NCBI GenBank assembly: GCA_027076405.1
Contig: JALTJN010000362.1
Span: 722,924 to 786,923, forward strand
Reading direction: 5' to 3'
Source of the DNA: Chromatiales bacterium
Lineage (GTDB): Bacteria; Pseudomonadota; Gammaproteobacteria; UBA6429
DNA: 64,000 bases
Shown here: piece by piece, positions 37,046-47,282 of the stretch
Layout: each line of letters opens with the position of its first letter
Position numbering within the stretch: the stretch's first letter is position 1
Notes under the pieces: model-generated
The model's database searches: none
Told to the model about the DNA's origin: nothing
Seen by the model: only the letters and a program-made list of their open reading frames with translations
Program-made: the position numbers and the translations under genes

Positions 37046-37759
37046 ATGAAAAAGAAAGCAGAACTTTATGCCGGTAAAGCAAAATCCGTTTATACAACGG
37101 ATGATGATGATTACCTGATTATTCACTTTAGAAACGACACCTCAGCATTTGATGGTGAGCGCATTGAGCAGCTTGATCGTAAAGGTATGGTGAACAATAA
37201 ATTTACTGCTTTTATTATGGAAAAGCTTGAGCAGGCGGGAATTAAAACTCACCATGTTAAATTACTTTCTGATGAAGAAGCGGTGGTTAAAAAGCTTGAT
37301 ATGCTTCCAATTGAATGTGTGGTGAGAAATATTAGTGCGGGCAGCATTTGTAAACGCTTAGGTGTTGAAGAAGGCTTGGATTTAAACCCGCCCACCTTTG
37401 AATTTTTCCTTAAAAATGATGCTCTGCATGATCCTATGTTAAATGACTATCATATTCGTTCTTTTGGTTGGGCAACAGACGATGAAATTGAGCAAATGAA
37501 AAACTTAACATTCAAAGTCAATGATGTATTGACAAAACTCTTTGCTGATGCGGGTATGTTGTTAGTGGATTACAAACTTGAATTTGGTAGGTTTAAAGGC
37601 GAGTTACTTTTAGGGGATGAGTTTAGTCCTGATGGCTGCCGTTTATGGGATGCCGAAACACGTAAAAAGCTCGATAAAGACCGTTTTAGACAAGGTTTGG
37701 GTGGCGTAATCGAAGCCTATGAAGAAGTGGGTAATCGTATCGGGATTGTTTTTGATTAG
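37046..37759 (+). CDS. purC: Phosphoribosylaminoimidazole-succinocarboxamide synthase
   Basis: This 237-residue SAICAR synthetase of purine synthesis has [42 protein letters not shown] and [19 protein letters not shown], the standard blocks of PurC. The ATG at 37046 follows AGAAAGG and starts the conserved [13 protein letters not shown]. The frame is open 23 codons upstream, into the repeat-rich leader. A terminator follows the stop, so purC ends its unit. Confidence 0.96.
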   Translation: MKKKAELYAGKAKSVYTTDDDDYLIIHFRNDTSAFDGERIEQLDRKGMVNNKFTAFIMEKLEQAGIKTHHVKLLSDEEAVVKKLDMLPIECVVRNISAGSICKRLGVEEGLDLNPPTFEFFLKNDALHDPMLNDYHIRSFGWATDDEIEQMKNLTFKVNDVLTKLFADAGMLLVDYKLEFGRFKGELLLGDEFSPDGCRLWDAETRKKLDKDRFRQGLGGVIEAYEEVGNRIGIVFD

Positions 37760-37785
37760 GATTTTCCCTTATTTCCTTAAAACTT

Positions 37786-37822
37786 AAAGGTCTTATGCTT
37801 GATGGTATAAGGCCTTTTTTTA
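37786..37822 (+). terminator. Rho-independent terminator after purC
   Basis: AAAGGTCTTAT and ATAAGGCCTTT pair almost completely around a loop of about 9 bases, followed by a run of T residues. It starts about 27 bases after the purC stop. Confidence 0.88.
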
Positions 37823-37887
37823 TTTAAATATCAGTGGCTTATGTTATTTTTATCGTTTTATATATGTTTGGACGTTTCTGTAAAGCC

Positions 37888-37914
37888 TAAAGTTTTTTAA
37901 AAACATACCGCTAA
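37888..37914 (+). promoter_or_regulatory. Candidate sigma-28 (FliA) promoter of the first chemoreceptor
   Basis: TAAAGTTT (37888-37895) matches the -35 consensus at 8 of 8. After exactly 11 bases, ACCGCTAA (37907-37914) matches the -10 GCCGATAA at 6 of 8. It lies 40 bases before the ATG. Sigma-28 controls chemotaxis and flagellar class 3 genes. Confidence 0.7.
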
Positions 37915-37954
37915 TACTGTTAAGAAAATTATTTCTAACTAGGGTGTGAATGGT

Positions 37955-40000
37955 ATGTCATTAGCAACGAACCTCTTAACCGGGCTTAAGCTGAATAATA
38001 TTTCTATTCGAAATAAAATTTGGGGTGGCTTTGGGATTATATTAATTGTTCTGGCTGCGGTATCTTTGACTGCTGCATTAAGTTTATCAAAATCTGAAAG
38101 TAGTGTTAATAATGTTGTTAATCGAATTCAACCAATGGTGCTGGCTTCGAATGAGCTAACAAGTACACTGAATGAAGCTTCGGGTGATCTAGGTTATTAC
38201 ATGCTGACTAAAGATCAATCCTTTTGGCGAGATTATGAAAACGGTATTGCCCATGTTGAAACTGTCATTTCACAATTAAATTCATTAGTTGATAAAAACG
38301 ATCATAAAACACAGGAGTTAGTTGCAGATATACATAAGGATGTTCAAACTTTTGCATCATTTAAAGATCGAATGCTGGAGTTATCAAAAGATGCATTAAA
38401 GAATGAGCCGGGTTTATTGTTTAGTGCACAAAAATTAAATCCAATCGCACAGGAAATCTTGCAAAAAATGAGTGAAGCATGGATTTCCGAAGAGGAAACA
38501 GAAGTTTCTGCTGTAAGAAAAGAAATACTAACTTTGCTTGGCGAATTACGCTATACATGGGCAAATACCATGAGTGGTGTTCGTCGTTTTCTAGCCTTTA
38601 GAAACCAGGCCTCTATTGATGAGTATCAGCTGCAATATGATTTAAGTGGAGAACTGCTCAATAAACTGGCTAAGCATGAAGACAGTTATACTTTTGAACA
38701 AACGGATGCAATTGATCGTATTAAAGAATTACGCATACTCTATAATAAGCGCTTTAAAGAATTTGCTTCTATACAAATGAGTGATAAATATCGTACAGAT
38801 ATACATTTAGTGAAGACAAAAGTCGCTTTGGTCTTAGCAAAAATTAAACGCAATTTAACAAAGCTTGTAGAAGAGCAGCGAAAATTAATTGAGAATGAAA
38901 GTCAGGGATTATTAGATTTTATTCATAGTACAAAAATATTTGTTTACATCATGTTATTTGTTGGTTTGGCAATTGGTTTAGTTTTGGCATGGTCGGTCAG
39001 CTTTATGATAACAACACCGCTACATGCTGCAGTTAATGCAATGAAAGATATTTCTGAAGGTGAAGGTGATCTCACTCTTCGTTTAAATGCCAGCGGGAAA
39101 GACGAAATTGGTCAATTGGCTGAGTCTTTCAATGGTTTTATTACAAAAATGCAGGAGGTTATTCGTGAAGTTACGGCTTCAACCTCTCAGCTATCGGCCG
39201 CTGCAGAAGAAATGTCGATGATTACCGGAGAAACCCGCACCGGTGTTCAGCGCCAGCAAAGTGAAACGGCTCTGGTGGCAACAGCGATTAATGAAATGAG
39301 TAGCACGGTACATGAAGTAGCAAATAATGCTGAAACAGCTGCATCCGGTGCAAATCAGGCAGATAATCAAACAGAGCAGGGTAAACAGATAGTTAGCTCA
39401 ACGGTTGCTTCAATCAGATCACTAGCAACGGAGGTTGAAACTGCTTCAAATGTTATTAGTCAACTTGAGAAAGACAGTGAAGGTATTGGCTCGGTGCTTG
39501 AAGTTATTCGTGGTATTGCCGAGCAAACAAATTTACTGGCTCTCAATGCTGCCATTGAGGCGGCTAGAGCAGGTGAACAGGGTCGGGGCTTTGCAGTGGT
39601 TGCCGATGAAGTACGAAATTTGGCAAGCCGGACACAAGAATCCACTCAGGAAATTCAGGAAATGATCGAGCGTTTACAAAAAGGTTCTCGAGATGCTGTG
39701 ACGGCAATGGAGGCAGGTCAGGAACAGGCACATCAAACGGTTGAGCAGGCCTCACAGGCCGAAACGTCATTAAGTGAAATTTCATCAGCTGTTGCTCAAA
39801 TTAATGAGATGAATGCGCATATAGCGGAAGCCTCCCGTCAGCAAGGTGAAGTGGTTGAGGAGATAAATAAAAATATTATTAATATCACTCAAGTGGCCGA
39901 TGATTCTGCTAGTGGAGCAGATCAGTTAGCTGCAGCAAGCGAGGAAATGGCAAGTTTAGCTGTAAATCTCGAAAATCAGGTTTCACATTTTAAAATTTAA
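37955..40000 (+). CDS. Methyl-accepting chemotaxis protein (large periplasmic sensor)
   Basis: This 681-residue chemoreceptor has TM1 (about 24-46), a long helical periplasmic sensor (about 50-325), TM2 (about 325-350), a HAMP domain and a cytoplasmic signalling hairpin. The hairpin tip is the highly conserved [20 protein letters not shown] followed by [17 protein letters not shown]. The sensor is a helical bundle with no recognised ligand motif. The ATG at 37955 was preferred to GTG at 37946 because AGGGTG is well spaced from it. A sigma-28 promoter candidate precedes it. Confidence 0.92.
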   Translation: MSLATNLLTGLKLNNISIRNKIWGGFGIILIVLAAVSLTAALSLSKSESSVNNVVNRIQPMVLASNELTSTLNEASGDLGYYMLTKDQSFWRDYENGIAHVETVISQLNSLVDKNDHKTQELVADIHKDVQTFASFKDRMLELSKDALKNEPGLLFSAQKLNPIAQEILQKMSEAWISEEETEVSAVRKEILTLLGELRYTWANTMSGVRRFLAFRNQASIDEYQLQYDLSGELLNKLAKHEDSYTFEQTDAIDRIKELRILYNKRFKEFASIQMSDKYRTDIHLVKTKVALVLAKIKRNLTKLVEEQRKLIENESQGLLDFIHSTKIFVYIMLFVGLAIGLVLAWSVSFMITTPLHAAVNAMKDISEGEGDLTLRLNASGKDEIGQLAESFNGFITKMQEVIREVTASTSQLSAAAEEMSMITGETRTGVQRQQSETALVATAINEMSSTVHEVANNAETAASGANQADNQTEQGKQIVSSTVASIRSLATEVETASNVISQLEKDSEGIGSVLEVIRGIAEQTNLLALNAAIEAARAGEQGRGFAVVADEVRNLASRTQESTQEIQEMIERLQKGSRDAVTAMEAGQEQAHQTVEQASQAETSLSEISSAVAQINEMNAHIAEASRQQGEVVEEINKNIINITQVADDSASGADQLAAASEEMASLAVNLENQVSHFKI

Positions 40001-40016
40001 TTTACCGTGATAATCA

Positions 40017-40048
40017 AGCTGGTATTGGTATAAATGCCAATACTAGCT
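40017..40048 (+). terminator. Hairpin after the chemoreceptor gene, likely terminator
   Basis: AGCTGGTATTGG and CCAATACTAGCT form a 12-pair stem (one G-U) around an 8-base loop, 17 bases after the stop. The T tract downstream is short (CATTTTAG), so it is a weak intrinsic terminator. Confidence 0.6.
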
Positions 40049-40077
40049 CATTTTAGCGCCCCTCCTTTATTTAACAC

Positions 40078-40108
40078 TTGACGAAGCCTGATATATTTCG
40101 GGTACAAT
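40078..40108 (+). promoter_or_regulatory. Candidate sigma-70 promoter of parE
   Basis: TTGACG (40078-40083) and TACAAT (40103-40108) are good hexamers, but the 19-base spacer is longer than the ideal 17. It lies 52 bases before the parE ATG, directly after the terminator of the preceding gene. Confidence 0.5.
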
Positions 40109-40160
40109 CAGCCGTAATTTGACATTGTCACCACATTAAACAAAGAAAACTGATTAAAAT

Positions 40161-42053
40161 ATGTCCAGTGCTTATAATTCTGATGCTATTGAAGTATTAA
40201 CCGGTCTTGAACCGGTCCGTAAACGTCCCGGTATGTATACCGAAACGGAGCGACCTAACCATCTTGCTCAAGAAGTCATTGATAACAGTGTTGATGAAGC
40301 GATAGCAGGTTTCGCAAGTACACTTGAAGTAACGCTATATAAAGATGGCTCTATTGAAGTGACAGATGATGGTCGGGGTATGCCTGTCGATATTCATCCC
40401 CAACAAAAACTGCCCGGTGTTGAAGTCATTATGACCAAACTGCATGCTGGTGGTAAGTTTTCGAATAAAAATTACGAATTCTCGGGTGGTTTACACGGTG
40501 TTGGTATTTCTGTTGTAAACGCGTTGTCCACTAAGGTTGAAGTGTGGATTAAGCGTGACGGTAAAGAACACTATATGTCTTTTGCCGATGGTAACCGTAA
40601 AACGAAGCTTAAAGTTACAGGTAAGGTTAAAAAAGGTGAAGTGGGGACACGTATTCGTTTTTGGCCGGATAAAAAGTTTTTTGATTCAGAAAAATTCTCG
40701 GTTAATGATTTAAAACATGTGCTACGTGCCAAGGCTGTATTGTGTACCGGCTTGCATGTCAGTTTTGTTGATGAGAAAACCAAGAAGAATTCGGAAAGCT
40801 GGTATTTTGAAGATGGATTACAAGCTTACCTGATGGATGAGCTTGGCAAGAAAACCGAATCGATCCCGAATCCTCCTTTTATTGGCGAAATGTCGGGTAA
40901 TTCAGAGTCTGTTGACTGGGCTTTGGTCTGGGTACCTGAAGATCCAAAATCAATCACTGAAAGCTATGTTAATTTAATTCCAACTTCACAAGGTGGTACA
41001 CATGTTAATGGTTTACGCACAGGCTTAACTGAAGCGATGCGTGAGTTTTGTGAGTTCCGTAATTTAATTCCACGTGGTGTGAAGCTTTCTCCTGAAGATG
41101 TATGGGATAAAGTGAGTTACATATTATCTGTTAAATTGCTGGATCCGCAGTTTTCAGGTCAAACAAAAGAGCGATTATCTTCACGTGAGTGCAGCATGTT
41201 TGTTGCCGGTATTGTGAAAGATGCTTTTACTCTCTGGTTAAGTCAAAATGTTGAGCAGGCAGAGCAAATTGCTGAGCTTGCAATCAATAATGCACAAAAC
41301 AGAATGCGTGCAGGACGTAAAGTCGTTCGCAAGAAAATCACTTCTGGCCCGGCATTACCTGGTAAATTATCGGACTGTTCTTCACAGGACCCTGATATTG
41401 GTGAATTATTTCTGGTGGAAGGGGATTCAGCCGGTGGTTCAGCTAAACAAGCACGAGATCGTGTTTTTCAGGCCATCATGCCTTTGCGTGGTAAAATTTT
41501 AAATACGTGGGAAGTGGATTCAACAGAAGTATTAAGCTCTCAGGAAGTTCATAATATTTCTATTGCTATCGGCGTTGATCCGGGCTCGGATAATTTAAAG
41601 TCATTACGTTATAAAAAAATTATCATTCTTGCTGATGCCGATTCCGATGGCGCACATATCGCGACATTATTGATTGCTATGTTCCTTAAGCATTATAAAC
41701 CTCTGGTAGAAGCCGGTTATGTTTATGCGGCATTACCTCCCTTGTTCCGTATTGATGTGGGTAAGCAAGTGTATTACGCCACCGATGAAGCTGAACAAAA
41801 AGGTATTTTAGATCGTATAGCAGCAGAAAAAGTTAAAGGCAAAGTTAACGTAATGCGCTTTAAAGGTCTGGGTGAAATGAACCCTATGCAATTACGTGAA
41901 TCAACCATGGATCCTGATACTCGGCGTTTGGCCCGCTTAACCATGAGTAAAGAGAAAGATACCAATGAAGTTGTTGATATGCTGTTATCGAAAAAACGTG
42001 CAGCAGATCGACGTAACTGGTTAGAAACAAAAGGCGACTTGGCTGATATTTAG
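40161..42053 (+). CDS. parE: DNA topoisomerase IV subunit B
   Basis: This 630-residue GHKL ATPase subunit decatenates daughter chromosomes with ParC. It has DNSVDEAIAG and DDGRGMPVDIH (ATP site), GGLHGVGISVVNAL, the transducer region, and TOPRIM motifs EGDSAGGSAKQARDR and LADADSDGAHI. The length of 630, equal to E. coli ParE and much shorter than the usual gammaproteobacterial GyrB, together with the neighbouring parC, argues for ParE. The parC gap holds a repeat element. Confidence 0.96.
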   Translation: MSSAYNSDAIEVLTGLEPVRKRPGMYTETERPNHLAQEVIDNSVDEAIAGFASTLEVTLYKDGSIEVTDDGRGMPVDIHPQQKLPGVEVIMTKLHAGGKFSNKNYEFSGGLHGVGISVVNALSTKVEVWIKRDGKEHYMSFADGNRKTKLKVTGKVKKGEVGTRIRFWPDKKFFDSEKFSVNDLKHVLRAKAVLCTGLHVSFVDEKTKKNSESWYFEDGLQAYLMDELGKKTESIPNPPFIGEMSGNSESVDWALVWVPEDPKSITESYVNLIPTSQGGTHVNGLRTGLTEAMREFCEFRNLIPRGVKLSPEDVWDKVSYILSVKLLDPQFSGQTKERLSSRECSMFVAGIVKDAFTLWLSQNVEQAEQIAELAINNAQNRMRAGRKVVRKKITSGPALPGKLSDCSSQDPDIGELFLVEGDSAGGSAKQARDRVFQAIMPLRGKILNTWEVDSTEVLSSQEVHNISIAIGVDPGSDNLKSLRYKKIIILADADSDGAHIATLLIAMFLKHYKPLVEAGYVYAALPPLFRIDVGKQVYYATDEAEQKGILDRIAAEKVKGKVNVMRFKGLGEMNPMQLRESTMDPDTRRLARLTMSKEKDTNEVVDMLLSKKRAADRRNWLETKGDLADI

Positions 42054-42078
42054 ATATATCGAGGTCAAAAAAATTATC

Positions 42079-42163
42079 GCCACGAAGGACACAAAGAACA
42101 CGAAGTAAATAAAGTAAAAATACTATGAAATTTTTTCTTGGTGTTCTTCGTGTCCTTGGTGGC
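42079..42163. repeat. MITE-like inverted-repeat element, copy 2, between parE and parC
   Basis: The left arm 42079-42105 (GCCACGAAGGACACAAAGAA, then CACGAAG) pairs with the right arm 42137-42163 at 24 of 27 positions around a 31-base AT-rich centre. It occupies most of the gap between two genes that would be expected to be co-transcribed. Confidence 0.88.
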
Positions 42164-42193
42164 CAATATTAACATTTAATTTGGAAACACATC

Positions 42194-44446
42194 ATGTCTG
42201 ACAATACCTCTGCAAGCTTTGATGGCATAGAGAATATTGAATTAAAAGATTTCACTGAGAAAGCTTACCTCGATTATTCGATGTACGTTATTTTAGATCG
42301 TGCTTTACCGCATATTGGTGATGGTCTTAAGCCGGTACAACGTCGCATTATTTATGCAATGTCTGAATTGGGTTTAAAAGCGGGCACTAAATTCAAAAAA
42401 TCTGCACGTACAGTGGGTGATGTATTAGGTAAGTATCATCCGCATGGTGATTCGGCATGTTACGAAGCGATGGTACTTATGGCTCAGCCATTTTCGTATC
42501 GTTATCCATTATTGCAAGGTCAGGGTAACTGGGGCTCACCGGATGATCCAAAGTCCTTCGCGGCAATGCGCTATACCGAATCTCGCTTATCTAAAAATGC
42601 AGACTTACTTTTATCTGAAATTGGTTTAGGCACTGTTAACTGGTTGCCAAATTTTGATGGCTCATTAAAAGAACCCGAAGTATTACCCGCACGTGTTCCA
42701 CATATCTTGCTCAACGGCACTATGGGGATTGCTGTTGGTATGACAACAGATATTCCGCCGCATAATATGCGTGAAATATTACATGCTTGTATTCATTTGT
42801 TAAAAAGTCCTAAAGCAACTTTGGCTGAACTAATGAAGTTTGTTAAAGGCCCGGACTATCCAACAGATGCAGAAATTATTTCTCCACGAGCAGATATTAA
42901 AGCAATATATAAAACGGGTAAGGGCACTATCCGTATGCGTGCAAAGTATGAAAAAGAAGGCCGGGATATTATTGTTACTGCTTTACCACATCAAACGTCA
43001 CCGGCAAAAATTTTAGAACAGATTGCGGCGCAAATGAACGCCAAGAAATTACCTATGGTGGTGGATTTACGTGATGAGTCTGATCATGAAAACCCTACCC
43101 GTTTAGTGATTGTGCCTAAAGCGAAAGATACGAATATCGATGACGTCATGACGCATTTGTTTGCAACGACAGATTTAGAAAGAACCTATCGTGTCAATAT
43201 GAACATGATTGGTTTGAATGAGCGTCCGGGTGTTAAAAATTTACATACGATTTTAACCGAGTGGTTAACATATCGAACCGATACGGTGACTAAACGTTTA
43301 AATTATCGTTTAGAGAAAATATTATCCCGTATTCATATTCTGGACGGTTTAATAAAAGCCTATTTAAATATTGACGAAGTGATTCAAATTATTCGCGAGA
43401 ATGATAAACCCAAGCCAATTTTAATGAAGCGTTTTAAAATTTCAGATATTCAGGCTGAAGCTATTCTCGAATTGAAATTACGTCATTTAGCCAAGCTCGA
43501 AGAAATGACGATGAAGAAAGAGAAAAAGGAACTGGCTAAAGAACGGGATGAAATTGAATCTGTTTTGGGTTCTAAAACGAAAATGAAGACGTTAATTCGT
43601 AAAGAATTAGAAGAGATTGCGGTTGAGCATGGTGATATTCGTCGTTCGCCTATAAAAGAGCGTGAAGTTGCGCAAGCCATGGCTGAGACGGATTTAATTG
43701 CTTCCGAGCCTGTAACGGTAGTCCTGTCTGAAAACGGCTGGATAAGAGCTGCTAAGGGGCATGAGGTTGATCCTGAAACCATGCCTTTTAAAGCCGGTGA
43801 CAGATTGCTGAACTATTCCAGAGCGAAATCAAATGAGCTCGTTGTTGCCATTGATTCGACAGGTCGAACGTATGCACTTCCGATACATACTTTACCTTCT
43901 GCGCGTGGCTTAGGCGAACCATTAACTGGTCGTTTAAATGCGCCTCCCGGTGCGACATTCTGTGGCGTTATGACAGGAGCAAATGATCAGTTGTTCTTGC
44001 TTGCATCAACACACGGGTATGGTTTTATTGGCAAGATGGAAGATTTTATTACCAAGAATAAAAAAGGAAAAGGGATTATCAAGGTTCCTCTTGGTGCTAA
44101 AGTATTACCACCCGTTCCTGTTAATGATATGGAAACCGATTGGGTTGCAATGGCATCCAGTGATGGCCATTTACTTTTCCATCATATTTCGGAATTACCG
44201 CAAATGCCTAAAGGTAAAGGGATTAAGATTATTAACATTCCTTCTGCGAAGTTGAAATCAGGTGAAGAATCGGCGACGGCAATGACCGTAATTAATGAAA
44301 GTGACAATTTATTTATTCGTTCTTCCAAGACAACGAAAGTATTGAAGTCTGCAGATATGGAACCCTATGAAGGTGAGCGTGGTCAACGTGGTAAGAAGTT
44401 ACCGCCTTCATTAAGAGCGGTCGAATTGTTGAGAAAAGAAGAATAA
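42194..44446 (+). CDS. parC: DNA topoisomerase IV subunit A
   Basis: This 750-residue subunit carries the DNA-cleaving Tyr127 in [10 protein letters not shown]. Its quinolone-determining region [15 protein letters not shown] has Ser and Glu at positions 87 and 91, so nothing suggests resistance. The C-terminal beta-pinwheel (about 500-740) lacks a clear GyrA box (QRRGGKG), supporting ParC over GyrA. It follows parE after 140 bases that include an inverted-repeat element. Confidence 0.96.
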   Translation: MSDNTSASFDGIENIELKDFTEKAYLDYSMYVILDRALPHIGDGLKPVQRRIIYAMSELGLKAGTKFKKSARTVGDVLGKYHPHGDSACYEAMVLMAQPFSYRYPLLQGQGNWGSPDDPKSFAAMRYTESRLSKNADLLLSEIGLGTVNWLPNFDGSLKEPEVLPARVPHILLNGTMGIAVGMTTDIPPHNMREILHACIHLLKSPKATLAELMKFVKGPDYPTDAEIISPRADIKAIYKTGKGTIRMRAKYEKEGRDIIVTALPHQTSPAKILEQIAAQMNAKKLPMVVDLRDESDHENPTRLVIVPKAKDTNIDDVMTHLFATTDLERTYRVNMNMIGLNERPGVKNLHTILTEWLTYRTDTVTKRLNYRLEKILSRIHILDGLIKAYLNIDEVIQIIRENDKPKPILMKRFKISDIQAEAILELKLRHLAKLEEMTMKKEKKELAKERDEIESVLGSKTKMKTLIRKELEEIAVEHGDIRRSPIKEREVAQAMAETDLIASEPVTVVLSENGWIRAAKGHEVDPETMPFKAGDRLLNYSRAKSNELVVAIDSTGRTYALPIHTLPSARGLGEPLTGRLNAPPGATFCGVMTGANDQLFLLASTHGYGFIGKMEDFITKNKKGKGIIKVPLGAKVLPPVPVNDMETDWVAMASSDGHLLFHHISELPQMPKGKGIKIINIPSAKLKSGEESATAMTVINESDNLFIRSSKTTKVLKSADMEPYEGERGQRGKKLPPSLRAVELLRKEE

Positions 44447-44452
44447 CATTGT

Positions 44453-44470
44453 GTCCGGCTTAGGCCGGAC
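44453..44470. terminator. Hairpin between parC and the lipoprotein gene
   Basis: GTCCGGC-TTAG-GCCGGAC is a perfect GC-rich 7-base stem with a tetraloop 6 bases after the parC stop. It lacks a T tract on the parC side, so intrinsic termination is uncertain. The convergent arrangement makes a terminator likely. Confidence 0.5.
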
Positions 44471-44485
44471 TAATGAATAATTCGC

Positions 44486-45535
44486 TTATTTTTTATTTTC
44501 AGGTTTATTACTTAATTTTTTGAGTTTTCTTAATATTTTTTCAGCACGTGCTATATGTGACTGTAATTTTGGATATTCCGGCTCTAATTTTTCTAACTCA
44601 CTCCAGATACTCAGCGCTTCCTGCGTTTTACCCTTGCTATATAATTTTCTGGCCGCTTCAAATCTTTGCTTGATTCCAGCAGACAGATGCTGTTTAAGTT
44701 TGCTGATTAACTTTGTATAGACTTTTTCATTACCTTTAATTTTATTTAGCCACATGATTTTATCTTTTGTTTCTTTCAATATGGCGTGGCTATAGCCTTG
44801 AGAAAGTTTGCTTAATAATGTTTTTATTTCTTTAATATAAGTTGATTTTTTAAGCTGTGTGGCTCTGCTAATCCGTTGTTTTAATTTCTTAAGGTGTAAA
44901 ACGGTATCCTCATCGGGTTTGAGTTTTAGTGCCAGATTAATGGTCGTGAGCGCGTTGTCATATTCTTTTTTCTTAAACTGTAGTTCGCCACGCTTTGCCA
45001 GTCTTAAAGTAGTCTCATGCCGGGCACGATCAAACTCTGTGATATCAAGTTCATTGGTTTCATTTTTATGAACCGTTTTATTTATTTTTTCATAAATTAG
45101 CATTTTCTTGGCTAAGTAAATAGCCTGACTGCTTAACAGATCATCCTCAAAGTTTTTGATGATTTTTTTTCGTTTTAGCAGAAGCTTGGCGTGATGTTTT
45201 TCGATTTTAGAACTGTCAGGAACATTTTCAGCGGCTTCATCGAGTAACTCAAATGCTTTAAGCCAGTTGTTATGTTCAGCAAGCCGAGATGATTTTTCTA
45301 TGGTCGATTTTTCATACTGTGTAACGAGTTTTAAAATATGATTTTTTTTGCGTTGAACAATACGATAATATTTATGAGATGGCTGAATATAGCTTATTGT
45401 ATTTAATGCTGTGTTATATTTTTTTTCAGCTACCCATTTATCCAGTCGCTGAGGCAAGTCATCACTGTATGAATAGATAAGAGAGCAACCACTTAAGGTA
45501 ATTAATATAAAATATAAAAATAATCGGGTTTTCAT
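44486..45535 (-). CDS. Predicted TPR-like lipoprotein
   Basis: This 349-residue protein has a lipoprotein signal (LFLYFILITLSGC with lipobox LSGC). The rest is long, Lys-rich and helical with TPR-like segments, such as RGELQFKKKEYDNALTTINL and ARKLYSKGKTQEALSIWSEL. No enzymatic motif is seen. The start codon overlaps the stop of the upstream adenylate cyclase gene by one base, so the two are co-translated and probably functionally linked. Exact function unknown. Confidence 0.75.
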   Translation of the reverse strand: MKTRLFLYFILITLSGCSLIYSYSDDLPQRLDKWVAEKKYNTALNTISYIQPSHKYYRIVQRKKNHILKLVTQYEKSTIEKSSRLAEHNNWLKAFELLDEAAENVPDSSKIEKHHAKLLLKRKKIIKNFEDDLLSSQAIYLAKKMLIYEKINKTVHKNETNELDITEFDRARHETTLRLAKRGELQFKKKEYDNALTTINLALKLKPDEDTVLHLKKLKQRISRATQLKKSTYIKEIKTLLSKLSQGYSHAILKETKDKIMWLNKIKGNEKVYTKLISKLKQHLSAGIKQRFEAARKLYSKGKTQEALSIWSELEKLEPEYPKLQSHIARAEKILRKLKKLSNKPENKK

Positions 45536-47091
45536 TATGCAGCAGGTTTAATCTTTAATATTTCATCTATTTGTTCATTTATTTTATCTTGGTATAGCGC
45601 AATAACATCTGTCACTACATAAGTAGAGACTTCTTCTTTTATTCCACGAAGATGGATGGATTTATATTTTTTTGCAGTCAGCCGCCATTGAATATCCGGA
45701 TCATTATAAAATTCACGACTAATAATAATTTGATCTTTTTCAGCAATATGCTGAAGACGTGAAGCAAGGTTAACCGACTCGCCAACCACGGTATATTGCA
45801 TACGTTCGGTTGAGCCGAGATTACCTGCTAGCATACTGCCACTGTTTATTCCTATACGGAATGACACAGCAAGCTTGTTATTCATTCTGCGTACTACATT
45901 AATGCGTTCAACAAGTTTTTGGATCATTACGGCACAATAGACCGCGTGTAACTTGTGTAATCGATCTTCTTCGGGGACACCAAAAACAACCATGGCACAG
46001 TCACCCATGTATTTGTCAATGGTTCCTTTATACATTTTACTGGCAAGTGAAATATAAGAGAAATAATCATTTAGAACCGAGGTGATTTCTTCAGCTGAAT
46101 GATTTTCGGATAATTCGGTAAATCCTACAATGTCGGCAAATATAACCGAGCCTTCAACATGAGTGCCACCAAGCTGAATATGCTCCAGATTGCTCATGAT
46201 TTCTTTTGCAATATTTTTTGAAACATAGCGGGAAAAGGCATTTTCGACTTGTGTTTTTTCCAACAAACCATTTGCCATACGGTTGAGTGCTTCGGTTAGA
46301 TTCCCAAGTTCATCATTGCGGCGTTCTTTTATTTGATACTGGTAATTACCATTAGATATTTCTCGACTTGCATCCATTAATGAATGTAATGGTTTTGAAA
46401 TGCGTCGTCCCATATGAAGCGAAACAAAAATACCGAGCAGAATCATAATAATAGTTGCAGCTACTATCGCCTGCACCATATCAAGAATGGTTTGTTTAAT
46501 TTCTTCTGTGCTAAATGTGATTAATGCATGTCCGGCAACGATGTTCTGGAATTTAATCGGGGTGATATAAGATATTGCCCCAATAGTTTGTCCTGTCACC
46601 GAATTAGTTTTCCACTGTAGCCGGAAATGATCTTTTTTCTTGCTGTTTTCTTTTGAACGATTATATAAACGATAAATTTCATCACTGGGTATAACGCCTG
46701 CGGAAGCAAGAATTTGTCCATCATCAGCGTAGATAACAGCACCAAGAATATTTTCTTGAGTACCAAGGTTGCTGATCACCACCATCAGACTTAATATGTC
46801 ATCCGACATAACAAGTTCTTTAGAATTATCTGCTAACTGTTCAACAACAGTGTCAGCAAAATGATTCATTTGTTTTTCCAGTAAGTGAGTTTGATTGTTT
46901 ACAATCACTAAACCTAACATAATCATGCTGCTACTGATCAGTAAGGTCATAATTAATGCGAGTTTGTAGGCGATGGGGAAATGTTTGGGAACCAGAATGC
47001 CACGAAGAAAGGTATTAAACCTTGCCGGCAAAGATAAGCAAATTGTTAATAATCTTCGTAAGTTAACCACGATGGTTTCCCTGTTTATCAT
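45535..47091 (-). CDS. Membrane class III adenylate/guanylate cyclase
   Basis: This protein of about 518 residues has TM1 (about 42-65), an extracytoplasmic sensor region, TM2 (about 207-227), a HAMP domain and a class III cyclase domain (about 310-500). The catalytic residues are present: metal Asp320 in FADIVGF and Asp364 in YMGDCAM, base-selecting Lys360 (adenine type) and ESVNLASRL with Asn441 and Arg445. It should make cAMP. The ATG at 47091 was preferred to the TTG at 47100. It is followed by the lipoprotein gene with a one-base overlap. Confidence 0.9.
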   Translation of the reverse strand: MINRETIVVNLRRLLTICLSLPARFNTFLRGILVPKHFPIAYKLALIMTLLISSSMIMLGLVIVNNQTHLLEKQMNHFADTVVEQLADNSKELVMSDDILSLMVVISNLGTQENILGAVIYADDGQILASAGVIPSDEIYRLYNRSKENSKKKDHFRLQWKTNSVTGQTIGAISYITPIKFQNIVAGHALITFSTEEIKQTILDMVQAIVAATIIMILLGIFVSLHMGRRISKPLHSLMDASREISNGNYQYQIKERRNDELGNLTEALNRMANGLLEKTQVENAFSRYVSKNIAKEIMSNLEHIQLGGTHVEGSVIFADIVGFTELSENHSAEEITSVLNDYFSYISLASKMYKGTIDKYMGDCAMVVFGVPEEDRLHKLHAVYCAVMIQKLVERINVVRRMNNKLAVSFRIGINSGSMLAGNLGSTERMQYTVVGESVNLASRLQHIAEKDQIIISREFYNDPDIQWRLTAKKYKSIHLRGIKEEVSTYVVTDVIALYQDKINEQIDEILKIKPAA

Positions 47092-47282
47092 TATTTGCAA
47101 CTACATCATTTCTTCTTTTACAGAAATATTATCACGCCAGAGTGTTTAATATTGAATAAGATTTATACCCATAAAAGTAATTTATCAAGATAGTTTGCTG
47201 CACAACTATGATTTTAAAGGAAAAACAGGGTATTCTTATAAATATGCATTATGACTATTATAAGTGATCTGCAGAAAATATA

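Noticed and set aside
40161..44446. gyrB/gyrA instead of parE/parC
   Set aside because: Length 630 without the gammaproteobacterial GyrB insert, and the second subunit lacks a GyrA box, so topoisomerase IV fits better.
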